64,000 nt of DNA from Streptomyces cellulosae (GTDB lineage: Bacteria; Actinomycetota; Actinomycetes; Streptomycetales; Streptomycetaceae). The notes beneath the pieces are model-generated. The model ran no database searches. It saw only the letters and a program-made list of their open reading frames with translations, and was not told the origin of the DNA. The DNA is taken from contig NZ_JOEV01000022.1 of the NCBI RefSeq assembly GCF_000721105.1, positions 45,757 to 109,756 of the forward strand, read 5' to 3'. A program made the translations under genes and the position numbers. This document shows positions 17,637-24,057 of this stretch, piece by piece (position 1 is the first letter of the stretch; each line of letters begins with the position of its first letter).

Positions 17637-18929
17637 ATGACCAACCAGCCGTACCAGGGACCGTACGAAGGGCCGTACGACGGGCAGCAGTATCAAGCCC
17701 AGCAGTATCAAGCCCAGCAGCACCAGGGACAGCAGCACCAGGGACAGCAGCACCAGGGACAGCAGCACCAGGGACAGCAGCACCAGGGACAGCAGTACGA
17801 CGGGCAGCAGCACCAGCCGCAGCAGTATCCGGGACAGCAGCACCAGGGGTACGACCCGTACTGGCAGCAGGCCAACGAGGATCCGCAGGCCGCCCAGCAG
17901 TACACACAGCAGTGGCAGGGCCAGACCTGGGAGACACAGGCGCACGCCCCGGTGCAGCCGGGTCCGCCCGTGCCGCCCGCCGAGACGGCGTATCTGCCGC
18001 AGCAGGGGCCCGCGGAACAGGCGGCCGCCGCCTCCTACTCGCCCTACCCGGCGCAGCGGCCGCAGACCCCTCAGCAACCGCGGCCCGAGGCGCCCCAGCC
18101 GCAGGCACCGGCGGCGGCCGGGGATGCGGCCGCCCCTACCTACGGTCCCGCCACCGTCGCCGGCAACGCGCGCATCACGGACGCTCAGCGTGCCCGCCTC
18201 GAAGGCCGGTCGCCGGTCATCGAACCCGGCATGCAGCCCGCCGCGCTCACCGCGCTCCTCGGGCTGCTGCTGTCCGGTACGGCGGCCATCGGGTCGTACG
18301 CCCTCCTCGTCCCCCTCGTCGCCCTCCAGGCGGTGACGGCGGCCGGCTGGTTCCGGCTGAACGGGATGTGGCCGGCCCGGCAGGGCATCGCGCTGGCGTT
18401 CCTCGGGGCGCTGGTGGCGGACGCCGCGCTGCTCGTGGCCGGGCGGGAGAACGGGCCCGCCGCGATCCTGGGCACGCTGGGCGTGTGGGTCCTCCTCTCC
18501 CTCGTCCTCCAGCTGCGCTCGCACGCGGAGCCGGACGAGCGGATGTACGGCCTGATGGCCACCGTCGCCTCGGCGGCCCTGGCCATCGTCGCGACCGGAC
18601 ACCTCGCGGCCGACCCGGACGCGGTCACCGTGGGTGCCGCCGCGGTGGCGGTCGCCGTCCTGGCCCGCGCGCTGCCCCTGCCCACCCCGGCCTCCGTGCT
18701 GGTCTCCCTGCTCGCCGCCGCGGGCGGGGGCATCGCGGTGGGCCAGATGACCGGTCTGGGCGCGAAGGGCGCGCTGCTGGGCGCGGGCGCGGCGGTGTGC
18801 GCGCTGATCGGACACCGGGTGGCGAGCTACGACTATCCGTCGAGGTTCGTGCACTTCACGGCGGGCGTGGCACTGCCGTTGGCCGCGGCGGCACCGGCGG
18901 TGTACGTGCTGGGGCGGGCGCTGGGGTAG
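17637..18929 (+). CDS. Multi-pass membrane protein with Q/H-rich repetitive N-terminus
   Basis: A 430-residue protein in two parts. Residues 1 to about 165 are low-complexity, dominated by Gln, His, Pro and Tyr with five perfect GQQHQ-type repeats. From about residue 200 there are eight or so hydrophobic helices (for example ALTALLGLLLSGTAAIGSYA and LLVPLVALQAVTAAGWF), indicating an integral membrane domain. Start ATG 17637 sits 6 nt after AGGAGG. The gene is coupled to the MoaD-like gene in position. The function is unknown; Streptomyces orthologues with variable Q-rich N-termini occur in this genomic context. Confidence 0.75.
   Translation: MTNQPYQGPYEGPYDGQQYQAQQYQAQQHQGQQHQGQQHQGQQHQGQQHQGQQYDGQQHQPQQYPGQQHQGYDPYWQQANEDPQAAQQYTQQWQGQTWETQAHAPVQPGPPVPPAETAYLPQQGPAEQAAAASYSPYPAQRPQTPQQPRPEAPQPQAPAAAGDAAAPTYGPATVAGNARITDAQRARLEGRSPVIEPGMQPAALTALLGLLLSGTAAIGSYALLVPLVALQAVTAAGWFRLNGMWPARQGIALAFLGALVADAALLVAGRENGPAAILGTLGVWVLLSLVLQLRSHAEPDERMYGLMATVASAALAIVATGHLAADPDAVTVGAAAVAVAVLARALPLPTPASVLVSLLAAAGGGIAVGQMTGLGAKGALLGAGAAVCALIGHRVASYDYPSRFVHFTAGVALPLAAAAPAVYVLGRALG
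17715..17789 (+). repeat. Five perfect 15-bp tandem repeats inside the Q-rich gene
   Basis: The unit CAGCAGCACCAGGGA is repeated five times without mismatch, encoding QQHQG. Flanking degenerate units (AGTATCAAGCC, AGTACGACGGG) suggest repeated slippage or recombination. Because the unit is a multiple of three, copy number can vary without breaking the frame. Confidence 0.97.
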
Positions 18930-19128
18930 GACCTGTCCGGCGCATCAGCGGGGGCGGATCAGGCACGCGCGGTCGTACGGTTTCTCAAGGCCGTCGCCGA
19001 GGCCCGGAGCCTGTCCTGTCCTGTCACAGATGATCGACAATTTTCCGAACCGCACAGGGGACAGGGTTACTCTCGCGCTCGACGGTCACCCGGCCGTCGA
19101 GAACCGCCGCCCTGGGGGTAACCACCGC

Positions 19129-19866
19129 ATGCGCGCCCTGCGAATACTGCTGATCCTCGTCGTGATACTCGGCGGCCTCTTCGTGATCGCCGACCGCGTC
19201 GCGGTCAACTTCGCCGAGGGCGAGGTGGCGGACAAGCTGAAGACCAGCGAGAACCTGGCCGCCACCCCGGACGTCTCGATCAAGGGCTTTCCCTTCCTCA
19301 CCCAGGTGGCCGGCGGCGAACTGGACGACGTCGAGGTCGGCATCGACGGCTACGAGGCGGACACCGGCACCAGCAGCGGAACGATCCGCATCGACGACCT
19401 GCGGGCGGACATGAAGGGCGTCGCCTTCTCCGGCGACTACAGCTCCGCCACCGCGGCCACCGCAACCGGCACCGCGTCGATCACCTACGCCGAGCTGCTC
19501 AAGGCGGCCAAGTCCGAGCCCACCCAGGTCGCCCCCGGCGTCACCGCCAACATCGTCGGCCTCTCCGACGGCGGCAACGGCAAGATCAAGGTCGAGGTCG
19601 ACGCGACGGTCCTCGGCACCAAGCTGCCGGACCCGGTCTACGTACTGAGCACGGTCACCGTCCAGGGCGACACGGTGAAGGTGCACGCCGACTCGCTGCC
19701 CTCGCTCGGCGCTGCCGACCTCGCCGAGAACCGGGTGCGGACGATCACCGACTTCGAGCAGAAGATCGAGGGGCTGCCCGGCGGCATCAAGCTGGACAGT
19801 GTGCAGGCGGCGAAGAGCGGTGTGGAGATCACGGTGAAGGGTTCGGGCGTCCGGCTGGCGGGGTAG
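19129..19866 (+). CDS. LmeA-like DUF2993 phospholipid-binding protein
   Basis: A 245-residue exported protein. An N-terminal signal anchor (MRALRILLILVVILGGLFVI) is followed by an extracytoplasmic domain with the DUF2993 layout: VAVNFAEGEVADKLKTSENL, IKGFPFLTQVAGGELDDVEV and a C-terminal VEITVKGSGVRL. The family includes mycobacterial LmeA, involved in lipomannan elongation, and is related to tubular lipid-binding folds. The ATG at 19129 was chosen so that the signal anchor is N-terminal. The gap before it (18930-19128) contains no other gene. Confidence 0.85.
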   Translation: MRALRILLILVVILGGLFVIADRVAVNFAEGEVADKLKTSENLAATPDVSIKGFPFLTQVAGGELDDVEVGIDGYEADTGTSSGTIRIDDLRADMKGVAFSGDYSSATAATATGTASITYAELLKAAKSEPTQVAPGVTANIVGLSDGGNGKIKVEVDATVLGTKLPDPVYVLSTVTVQGDTVKVHADSLPSLGAADLAENRVRTITDFEQKIEGLPGGIKLDSVQAAKSGVEITVKGSGVRLAG

Positions 19867-20031
19867 GGACGGACACGGACACCGGCCACCGCCGCCGTCC
19901 GAGTGGCGAGACGGCTTGTCCGTACCGCAGATGCGATGCCGACGGCATCCGCCAGGGACTCGTGGGCCGTGGCCCGGACGCCCACCTTTTCTCATATTCC
20001 GGACGATCGCGTCTCAGAATACGACACACCG

Positions 20032-20061
20032 GTGACACGCCCACCTGTCCATCCCTACGAT
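20032..20061 (+). promoter_or_regulatory. Sigma-70-type promoter for the cysteine leader peptide
   Basis: GTGACA at 20032-20037 and TACGAT at 20056-20061 are separated by 18 bp, a good vegetative (HrdB-type) promoter. The -10 box ends 7 nt before the ATG at 20069, so the transcript would begin at or next to the leader-peptide start codon (leaderless). Confidence 0.65.
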
Positions 20062-20068
20062 CGACCGC

Positions 20069-20149
20069 ATGAAGCGACAGGCGGACCTCACGAAGCGGCG
20101 GGCAGTAGACCTGTGCCGCGTCGCCGCCATGCTCTGTCGCACCTTCTGA
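20069..20149 (+). CDS. Cysteine-containing leader peptide upstream of sulfurtransferase operon
   Basis: A 26-codon frame beginning MKRQADLTKRRAVDLC and ending MLCRTF, with two Cys codons (TGC, TGT) near the end. It matches, from memory, a Streptomyces class of putative leader peptides with the core LTKRRAVDLCRVAAMLCR found before sulfur-metabolism genes. It lies 123 bp upstream of the rhodanese gene and appears to be translated from a leaderless transcript. Likely role: ribosome pausing at Cys codons under cysteine shortage alters folding of the downstream leader RNA. The alternative structures of 20150-20272 were not resolved here. Confidence 0.75.
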   Translation: MKRQADLTKRRAVDLCRVAAMLCRTF

Positions 20150-20272
20150 GCGGAAGCGCAGACTTCCGCGTCCCCCGCCCTGATCAGGGCATCCGTGCGC
20201 TGCTCTCGGAACGAGCGCGCGCACTCTTCTCACTCGCACGCCCCGCCGTAACTGCCCCGGAGGAGAAAGAGC

Positions 20273-21112
20273 ATGAGCCGCAGCGACGTCCTGGTTGACG
20301 CCGACTGGGTGCAGGAGCACCTGGATGACCCCACCATCGCGATCGTCGAGGTGGACGAGGACACGTCCGCCTACGAGAAGAACCACATCCGCAACGCGAT
20401 CCGCATCGACTGGACCCAGGACCTGCAGGACCCGGTCCGCCGTGACTTCATCGACCAGGAGGGCTTCGAGAAGCTCCTGTCGGCGAAGGGCATCGGCAAC
20501 GACACGCTGGTGATCCTCTACGGCGGCAACAACAACTGGTTCGCGTCCTACGCCTACTGGTACTTCAAGCTGTACGGCCACGACAACGTCAAGCTTCTCG
20601 ACGGCGGTCGCAAGAAGTGGGAACTGGACGCCCGCGAGCTGGTCGAGGAGGTCCCGGAGCGCCCGGCGACCACCTACCAGGCCAAGCCGCAGAACACCGC
20701 GATCCGCGCCTTCCGTGACGACGTCGTCGCCGCGATCGGCTCGCAGAACCTGGTCGACGTCCGCTCGCCCGACGAGTTCTCCGGCAAGCTGCTCGCCCCG
20801 GCCCACCTGCCGCAGGAGCAGTCGCAGCGTCCGGGTCACGTCCCGTCCGCGCGCAACATCCCGTGGTCGAAGAACGCCAACGACGACGGCACCTTCAAGT
20901 CGGACGAGGAGCTCAAGGAGCTCTACGCCGAGGAGCAGGTGGACCTGTCCAAGGACACCATCGCGTACTGCCGCATCGGCGAGCGCTCGGCCCTGACCTG
21001 GTTCGTCCTGCACGAGCTGCTCGGTGTCGAGAACGTCAAGAACTACGACGGCTCGTGGACCGAGTACGGCTCCCTCGTCGGCGTTCCGATCGAGCTCGGC
21101 GCCAACAAGTAA
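20273..21112 (+). CDS. Thiosulfate sulfurtransferase (rhodanese, CysA/SseA type)
   Basis: A 279-residue two-domain rhodanese. The N-terminal inactive domain includes VLVDADWVQEHLDDPTIAIV and VILYGGNNNWFASYAYWYF; the C-terminal active domain has LVDVRSPDEFSG and the catalytic Cys loop IAYCRIGERSALTW. It transfers sulfane sulfur from thiosulfate to cyanide or protein acceptors and in actinobacteria is linked to cysteine and Fe-S metabolism. A GGAGGAGAAAGAG ribosome binding site precedes ATG 20273. It is preceded by a Cys leader peptide and followed by DUF1416, the normal actinobacterial operon (cysA2-sseC type). Confidence 0.95.
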   Translation: MSRSDVLVDADWVQEHLDDPTIAIVEVDEDTSAYEKNHIRNAIRIDWTQDLQDPVRRDFIDQEGFEKLLSAKGIGNDTLVILYGGNNNWFASYAYWYFKLYGHDNVKLLDGGRKKWELDARELVEEVPERPATTYQAKPQNTAIRAFRDDVVAAIGSQNLVDVRSPDEFSGKLLAPAHLPQEQSQRPGHVPSARNIPWSKNANDDGTFKSDEELKELYAEEQVDLSKDTIAYCRIGERSALTWFVLHELLGVENVKNYDGSWTEYGSLVGVPIELGANK

Positions 21113-21162
21113 GCACCCCGACCGACCTTTCAGCCTCTCTTAGGACCCTTCAGGAGTACGAC

Positions 21163-21450
21163 ATGTGTGGAGCGAAGGCCGGCGGCCCCGACGCCTCGAC
21201 GATCAAGCCCGGTGAGACCACGATCCAGGGCCAGGTGACGCGTGACGGCGAGCCGGTGACCGGCTACGTCCGCCTCCTGGACTCGACCGGCGAGTTCACG
21301 GCGGAGGTCCCCACCTCCGCGACGGGCCAGTTCCGCTTCTACGCGGCGGAGGGCACCTGGACCGTCCGCGCCCTCGTTCCCGGCGCCACCGCCGACCGCA
21401 CGGTCGTCGCCCAGCAGGGCGGCCTGGCGGAGGTCGCGATCGCGGTCTGA
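21163..21450 (+). CDS. DUF1416 (SseC-like) protein
   Basis: A 95-residue protein with start MCGAKAGGPDASTIKPGETT and a small beta-sandwich-like body (IQGQVTRDGEPVTGYVRLLD, GQFRFYAAEGTWTVRALVPG). It is the usual partner of the CysA-type rhodanese and is called SseC in mycobacteria. It is preceded by CAGGAG and separated from the rhodanese gene by 50 bp, so it is in the same transcript. The N-terminal MCGAK Cys is conserved in the family, but a mechanism has not been assigned to my knowledge. Confidence 0.92.
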   Translation: MCGAKAGGPDASTIKPGETTIQGQVTRDGEPVTGYVRLLDSTGEFTAEVPTSATGQFRFYAAEGTWTVRALVPGATADRTVVAQQGGLAEVAIAV

Positions 21451-21463
21451 GCAGAACCTGACG

Positions 21464-21512
21464 GCCGAAGGGCCGCACCTGTGGGCTGGACGCCCGGGTG
21501 CGGCCCTTCGGC
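21464..21512 (+). terminator. Strong hairpin after the sulfurtransferase/DUF1416 unit
   Basis: A perfect 16-bp inverted repeat (21464-21479 with 21497-21512, core GAAGGGCCGCACC) encloses a 17-nt loop and lies 14 bp after the DUF1416 stop. Streptomyces terminators often lack a U-run, as here. Confidence 0.85.
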
Positions 21513-21535
21513 GTTCTCCGGCCTACCCTGGACGT

Positions 21536-21796
21536 ATGTTGGCCCGCCGACGACGCGCTTATTTCGCGATGATGGGCACCTGCATCGCGCTGTTCGTCCT
21601 GGCCTGGGGAGTCGTCCGCATCTGGTCGGTTCCCGTGGCCGTCGGGATGTGTGTGGTGGCCATGGTCATCCCGCCGCTCGCCGCGATCGTCGCGAACCGA
21701 CGCGGCCCCGACGACCGCTGGTGGGACGACCCGTCCGGCGACCCGACGTCCGACGAGTGGTGGGACGAGCTCGACGGGAAGAAGCGGCCCAGGTAG
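21536..21796 (+). CDS. DUF3099 small membrane protein
   Basis: An 86-residue protein with two transmembrane helices (about 9-28 and 30-52: AYFAMMGTCIALFVLAWGVV, VPVAVGMCVVAMVIPPLAAI) and an acidic, Trp-rich tail (DDRWWDDPSGDPTSDEWWDE). TACCCT at 21523-21528 is 7 nt before the ATG and there is no ribosome binding site, so the transcript is probably leaderless. DUF3099 proteins are actinobacterial and of unknown function. Confidence 0.85.
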   Translation: MLARRRRAYFAMMGTCIALFVLAWGVVRIWSVPVAVGMCVVAMVIPPLAAIVANRRGPDDRWWDDPSGDPTSDEWWDELDGKKRPR

Positions 21797-21831
21797 CAGG
21801 TGGGCAGCCAGTCCTGCCGCCCCCGTGGATG

Positions 21832-22194
21832 TCAGTACACGAGAGCCTGCGTCTCGTCCCCCAGGGCCTCCTGGACGAAGACCTGGGCGCCGGCGATGCG
21901 GACGCCCTCGATGACGTCCTTCTCCGCGATGTCGCGGCGCGCCGCGCACTGGGTGCACAGGGTGACCCGGCCGGCCGCGAGGACCGAGTCCAGGAGATCG
22001 GGCAGCGGGGCCGCGTGCGGCAGCTCGAACTCGGCGGCCCGGCCCGGCAGCGCGAACCACGCCGACTCCCCGGTCAGCCACAAGGACACCTCGACCCCGC
22101 TGGCGACGGCCACCGCCGCCACCGTGAACGCCTGAGAGCAGCGCTCGGGGGCGTCCGCCCCGGCCGTCACCTTGATCACGAGCTTCTTCGCCAT
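21832..22194 (-). CDS. DsrE/TusD-like family protein
   Basis: A 120-residue protein, MAKKLVIKVTAGADAPERCS at the N-terminus, with the Cys-containing segment RVTLCTQCAARRDIAEKDVI. DsrE/DsrF-like folds act in sulfur relay or as peroxiredoxin-like oxidoreductases; the CxxC (CTQC) here would allow thiol chemistry. It is convergent with the DUF3099 gene and divergent from the small membrane gene at 22349. Its location in a block with rhodanese, MoaD-like and nitrobindin-like proteins agrees with a sulfur or redox role. Confidence 0.85.
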   Translation of the reverse strand: MAKKLVIKVTAGADAPERCSQAFTVAAVAVASGVEVSLWLTGESAWFALPGRAAEFELPHAAPLPDLLDSVLAAGRVTLCTQCAARRDIAEKDVIEGVRIAGAQVFVQEALGDETQALVY

Positions 22195-22348
22195 GACCGA
22201 ATCGTAGTGACCCGCTGTCCGCCGCCGGGCCGCGAGGGCGTACCTCACACCAAGGCCCGGGCTCCGGCCGCGTAAGCTGGGGCCCGGCCTTTGTCCACTG
22301 TCCGTGTCTTGTGCACTGCCCCACCACGATCGTCCGAGGAGCACCCCT

Positions 22349-22447
22349 GTGGAGACCTTCTTCGAAGCCCTGCTGATTCTGGTCTGCGTCGGCGTGCTCG
22401 GCTTCGCCTGGCTGACCGTGAAGAAGCTGTACCAGGGCCAGCGCTGA
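22349..22447 (+). CDS. 32-residue single-pass membrane protein
   Basis: A short frame from GTG 22349 with GAGGAG 7 nt upstream. It encodes METFFEALLILVCVGVLGFA followed by WLTVKKLYQGQR: one transmembrane helix and a short basic cytoplasmic tail. It sits 23 bp before the nitrobindin-like gene and is likely cotranscribed. A peptide of this size in the same place is conserved among Streptomyces as far as I recall. Confidence 0.75.
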   Translation: METFFEALLILVCVGVLGFAWLTVKKLYQGQR

Positions 22448-22470
22448 CCCACGTCTAGGAACTGCTGCTC

Positions 22471-23046
22471 ATGATCGAGATCCCGTCCGACCTCCACAAG
22501 GACCTCGTGCCTCTGGTCTTCCTGCTCGGCAACTGGGCCGGCGCGGGCGTGCACGACTTCCCCGGCTCCGAGAAGTGCAACTTCGGGCAGGAGGTCACCT
22601 TCACGCACGACGGCCGGGACTTCCTGGAGTACCGCTCCCACACCTGGGTGCTGGACAACGAGGGCAACAAGGTCCGGCCCCTGGAGTCCGAGTCGGGCTT
22701 CTGGCGCGTCGACGCGGACCGCAAGGTCGAGGTGACGATGACCCGGGACGACGGTGTCGTCGAGATCTGGTACGGCGAGCTCGCGGCCAAGAAGCCGCAG
22801 ATCGACCTGGTCACCGACGCGGTCGCCCGTACCGCTGCCTCCGGCCCGTACACCGGCGGCAAGCGCCTGTACGGCTACGTCAACAGCGACCTGATGTGGG
22901 TCGGCGAGAAGCAGACCCCCGAGGTCGAGCTGCGCCCCTACATGTCAGCCCACCTGAAGAAGGTCGTCACCCCCGAGGACGTCGAACGCTGGGCCAAGGC
23001 CCTGCCCGACGACATGCCGGACGACGGCATCGCCTTCTTCAAGTAG
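22471..23046 (+). CDS. Nitrobindin-like FABP-family heme/lipid-binding protein
   Basis: A 191-residue beta-barrel protein. The hallmark GxWxGxG motif is present as LLGNWAGAG (residues about 19-27). Other conserved features are FTHDGRDFLEYRSHTW, LESESGFWRVDADRKVEV and YVNSDLMWVGE. Actinobacterial and plant members bind ferric heme and scavenge NO or isomerise peroxynitrite. It is annotated in databases as FABP family protein. The last residues follow a helical C-terminal extension (DVERWAKALPDDMP). A terminator follows directly. Confidence 0.9.
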   Translation: MIEIPSDLHKDLVPLVFLLGNWAGAGVHDFPGSEKCNFGQEVTFTHDGRDFLEYRSHTWVLDNEGNKVRPLESESGFWRVDADRKVEVTMTRDDGVVEIWYGELAAKKPQIDLVTDAVARTAASGPYTGGKRLYGYVNSDLMWVGEKQTPEVELRPYMSAHLKKVVTPEDVERWAKALPDDMPDDGIAFFK

Positions 23047-23087
23047 CCTCCCCGCAACCTCCGCCAGGTAGTTCCCTCAGATACCTC

Positions 23088-23120
23088 ACGTCCCCCGAGC
23101 CTCAGTGGCCCGGGGGACGT
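23088..23120 (+). terminator. Hairpin terminator after the nitrobindin-like gene
   Basis: ACGTCCCCCG (23088-23097) pairs with CGGGGGACGT (23111-23120), loop 13 nt, 41 bp after the stop codon. It insulates the upstream block from the Abi island. Confidence 0.8.
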
Positions 23121-23174
23121 TGTGCGTGTTAATGGTGCGGCGGGGTTAACAAAAGGCGGCGCATGGCAATGCGG

Positions 23175-23203
23175 TTGCGCTGGGTGGAGTGTACGGCTAC
23201 GGT
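23175..23203 (+). promoter_or_regulatory. Promoter for the structured RNA upstream of the Abi gene
   Basis: TTGCGC (23175-23180) and TACGGT (23198-23203) are 17 bp apart. Transcription would start at about 23209-23211, 170-175 nt before the Abi start codon, so the transcript begins with the structured leader. Confidence 0.6.
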
Positions 23204-23209
23204 GACGAT

Positions 23210-23350
23210 GTCTTCTAAGAGCGAGCGCAGAAGGCTTCGCGAATGCGCGGAGCCCCGGTCGCAATATGCCTGCGACCGGGGCTCCGGAGGCTGTGCTCTG
23301 GGTGGCTTGCGATGCAGAGGCGGGCCCAGAACATTCACCGACAAAGGTAG
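23210..23350 (+). ncRNA. Structured RNA preceding the Abi_2/AbiF gene (abiF-motif-like)
   Basis: The leader folds into a clear two-level structure: an outer 8-bp stem (GAGCGCAG at 23223-23230 with CTGTGCTC at 23291-23298, one G-U) surrounds a perfect 15-bp stem (23249-23263 with 23271-23285, loop ATATGCC). The single-stranded left shoulder GGCTTCGCGAATGC (23234-23247) resembles GGCTTGCGATGC just 3' of the outer stem (23304-23315). A third small hairpin (GCGCGTC-CACG-GACGCGC, 23355-23372) lies beside the gene's ribosome binding site. A conserved RNA called the abiF motif is known (from memory) near Abi_2-domain genes; whether this is that motif needs a covariance search. End points are estimates. 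Confidence 0.65.
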
Positions 23351-23383
23351 CACGGCGCGTCCACGGACGCGCAGGGGGGAACA

Positions 23384-24043
23384 ATGACCAATCGCCTGCC
23401 CCAGTGGATGTTGCGTGACCTGTCCCTGCCGCGACTGCGGCGCTACGTCCGTGCCGCGCACGGCGACGCCCGGGCAGCGGAACGCCTGTACTGGTGGAAC
23501 ATCGAGGTGTCGGGGACCCTGCTCGGTCCCCTGCACTGCCTGGAACTGGCTCTGCGCAACGCCCTGCACAACGTGCTCGCGCGGCATCACGGCAGACCGG
23601 ACTGGTGGGCGGTGGCGCCGTTGAACGAGCGCGGGCGGAAGCTGGTGGACGACGCCCGCCGCTCCTGCACGCGCCGCCTGCCGCGCACGACGCCGGATGA
23701 CATGGTGGCGGAACTGTCCTTCGGTTTCTGGGTCTCACTTCTCAGCTCGGGCTACGACCGGCAGTTGTGGGTCCCCGTCCTGCACTCGGCGTTCCCGCAC
23801 TATCGAGGGCGTCGCGATCGCCTCTACCGTGACCTGACCTCGCTGGTCCTGCTGCGCAACCGGGTCATGCACCACGAGCCGGTGCACCACCGGCACCTCG
23901 CCGCCGACCATGACACCATCTACCGCGTGCTCGGCTACCTCAGCCCGGAGCTTGCCAAGGAAGCACAGGCCATGGACCGGTTCCCGACCGTGCTCGCCGA
24001 CCGGGCGGACGCACTGGGCGGCACCAGGCCGCCGCGGTTCTGA
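23384..24043 (+). CDS. Abi_2/AbiF-family abortive-infection protein with HEPN RNase motif
   Basis: A 219-residue protein. The N-terminal part (WMLRDLSLPRLRRYVRAAHG ... RLYWWNIEVSGTLLGPLHCL) and the middle FGFWVSLLSSGY match Abi_2 (AbiD/AbiF) proteins. Near the C-terminus VLLRNRVMHHEPVHHRHLA contains the HEPN catalytic pattern RNxxxHxE, typical of metal-independent RNases acting in phage defence. ATG 23384 follows AGGGGGGAA. The 14-bp gap to the methylase gene points to one operon. The structured leader RNA could be an RNA antitoxin or cofactor, as in toxin-antitoxin systems with RNA components. Confidence 0.85.
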   Translation: MTNRLPQWMLRDLSLPRLRRYVRAAHGDARAAERLYWWNIEVSGTLLGPLHCLELALRNALHNVLARHHGRPDWWAVAPLNERGRKLVDDARRSCTRRLPRTTPDDMVAELSFGFWVSLLSSGYDRQLWVPVLHSAFPHYRGRRDRLYRDLTSLVLLRNRVMHHEPVHHRHLAADHDTIYRVLGYLSPELAKEAQAMDRFPTVLADRADALGGTRPPRF

Positions 24044-24057
24044 GGGAGGGACGCGCT

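Noticed and set aside
17708..17905. Cys/Trp-rich minus-strand frame resembling a small cysteine-rich peptide
   Set aside because: It is the reverse complement of the 15-bp Q-rich repeat, with no ribosome binding site or start context.
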